The notes under the pieces were generated by a model. It made no database searches. It was not told where the DNA came from and saw nothing but the letters and a program-made list of their open reading frames with translations. Shown one piece after another: positions 63,398 through 64,000 of a DNA stretch of 64,000 nucleotides. Within the stretch, counting starts at the first letter, position 1. Each line of letters opens with the position of its first letter. The DNA comes from Candidatus Symbiopectobacterium endolongispinus. GTDB taxonomy: Bacteria; Pseudomonadota; Gammaproteobacteria; Enterobacterales; Enterobacteriaceae. The position numbers and the translations under genes were made by a program. Where the stretch lies: positions 594,052 through 658,051 of the forward strand of contig NZ_JAFJYB010000004.1 of assembly GCF_018777385.1 (NCBI RefSeq), read 5' to 3'.

Positions 63398-63961
63398 GTG
63401 GCACAACCGATTCCAGCCGTTTTTCTCGATCGCGACGGCACGATTAATGTCGATCATGGTTACGTTCATGAGATCGATCAGTTTGAGTTTATTGATGGCA
63501 TTATCGACGCGATGAGTGAACTAAAGAAGAAAGGATTTGCGCTGGTGCTGGTGACTAACCAATCCGGTATTGCGCGCGGCATGTTCAGTGAAGACGATTT
63601 CATGCACCTGACCGAGTGGATGGATTGGTCGCTGGCCGATCGCGGAGTCGATTTGGACGACATCTATTTCTGTCCCCACCACGCAGAACAGGGGCAAGGG
63701 GAATACCGTCAGGAGTGTGACTGCCGTAAACCCAAGCCGGGCATGTTTCTCTCAGCGCAGAGCTTCCTCAATATTGATATGGCCGCTTCTTATATGGTCG
63801 GTGATAAAGAAGAAGACATGCAGGCTGCCATTGCGGCGGGTGTCGGGACAAAAGTGCTGGTGCGTACCGGCAAGCCGATTAACGAGCAAGGCGAAGCGCT
63901 GGCTGATATTGTGATTGATAGTCTGGCCGATTTGCCGCACGTTATCGAACAGCGTAAATGA
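63398..63961 (+). CDS. gmhB: D-glycero-beta-D-manno-heptose 1,7-bisphosphate 7-phosphatase
   Basis: HAD-family phosphatase of LPS inner-core heptose synthesis. 187 residues: [19 protein letters not shown] (nucleophile Asp), VVTNQSG-type motif [13 protein letters not shown], zinc-binding Cys/His set ([19 protein letters not shown]) and [13 protein letters not shown] start at 63398 after CAGGAG. Intact. The 39 bases that remain in the window contain no further gene. Confidence 0.96.
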   Translation: MAQPIPAVFLDRDGTINVDHGYVHEIDQFEFIDGIIDAMSELKKKGFALVLVTNQSGIARGMFSEDDFMHLTEWMDWSLADRGVDLDDIYFCPHHAEQGQGEYRQECDCRKPKPGMFLSAQSFLNIDMAASYMVGDKEEDMQAAIAAGVGTKVLVRTGKPINEQGEALADIVIDSLADLPHVIEQRK

Positions 63962-64000
63962 GTAAAATCGGGCTTATCGGGCGGAATTTGAACAAACGGA

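Noticed and set aside
63962..64000. Start of an rRNA operon after gmhB, as in E. coli.
   Set aside because: Only 39 bases remain and show no rRNA sequence.

Overview
This is a chromosomal window from a gammaproteobacterium of the order Enterobacterales. Protein by protein, the housekeeping genes match the Escherichia coli set. Gene order (relA-mazG-pyrG-eno, queE/queD, cysJIH, cysG-cysDNC-ygbE-ftsB-ispDF-truD-pcm-nlpD-rpoS), a 127-bp ERIC element, and genes for hexarate and rhamnogalacturonan catabolism point to a plant- or insect-associated enterobacterium such as Pectobacteriaceae, Serratia or Sodalis-like lineages. I cannot fix the genus.

Layout. 1-5 kb: a fused gud/gar operon (gudX, gudD, garL, garR, garK). 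5.2-16.7 kb: a lipoprotein hydrolase, barA, rlmD, relA, mazG, pyrG, eno. 17-21 kb: a rhamnogalacturonide transporter and hydrolase pair and a secreted metallo-beta-lactamase-fold protein. 21-26.6 kb: queE, queD, cysJIH. 26.8-43.9 kb: a lambda-like phage island. 44.1-49 kb: cysG, cysDNC, ygbE. 49-51.4 kb: a polar amino-acid ABC transporter. 51.6-57.4 kb: ftsB, ispD, ispF, truD, pcm, nlpD, rpoS. 57.5-64 kb: proS, trmO, rcsF, metQ-metI-metN and gmhB.

The dominant theme is decay. About twenty genes carry nonsense codons, 1-nt indels, short frameshifting deletions or in-frame deletions that remove active-site segments, while neighbouring core genes are intact. cysJ, cysI, cysD and cysN are all broken, so sulfate assimilation should be dead; methionine import (metNIQ) is intact. 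Hexarate degradation (gudX, garL, garR, garK), rhamnogalacturonide use, the sensor kinase barA, truD and an ABC ATPase are also damaged, rlmD has lost its SAM-binding motif, and surE is missing. This is what a lineage recently released from free-living selection looks like. Some homopolymer indels could be sequencing errors, but the nonsense and large deletions are harder to explain that way.

The phage island is the most unusual part. It has a CI-like repressor, one promoter, a Q antiterminator, a P21-type lysis cassette (pinholin, SAR endolysin, Rz/Rz1), then directly the lambda tail genes U, V, G, T, H, M, L, K, I, J and a tail fibre. There is no integrase, replication, terminase, portal or capsid gene. 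That is the architecture of a headless, non-contractile (F-type) tailocin. Its tape-measure gene is very short and carries a tandem duplication of the lambda C-terminal domain. Several tail genes are now broken, so this copy is probably inactive.
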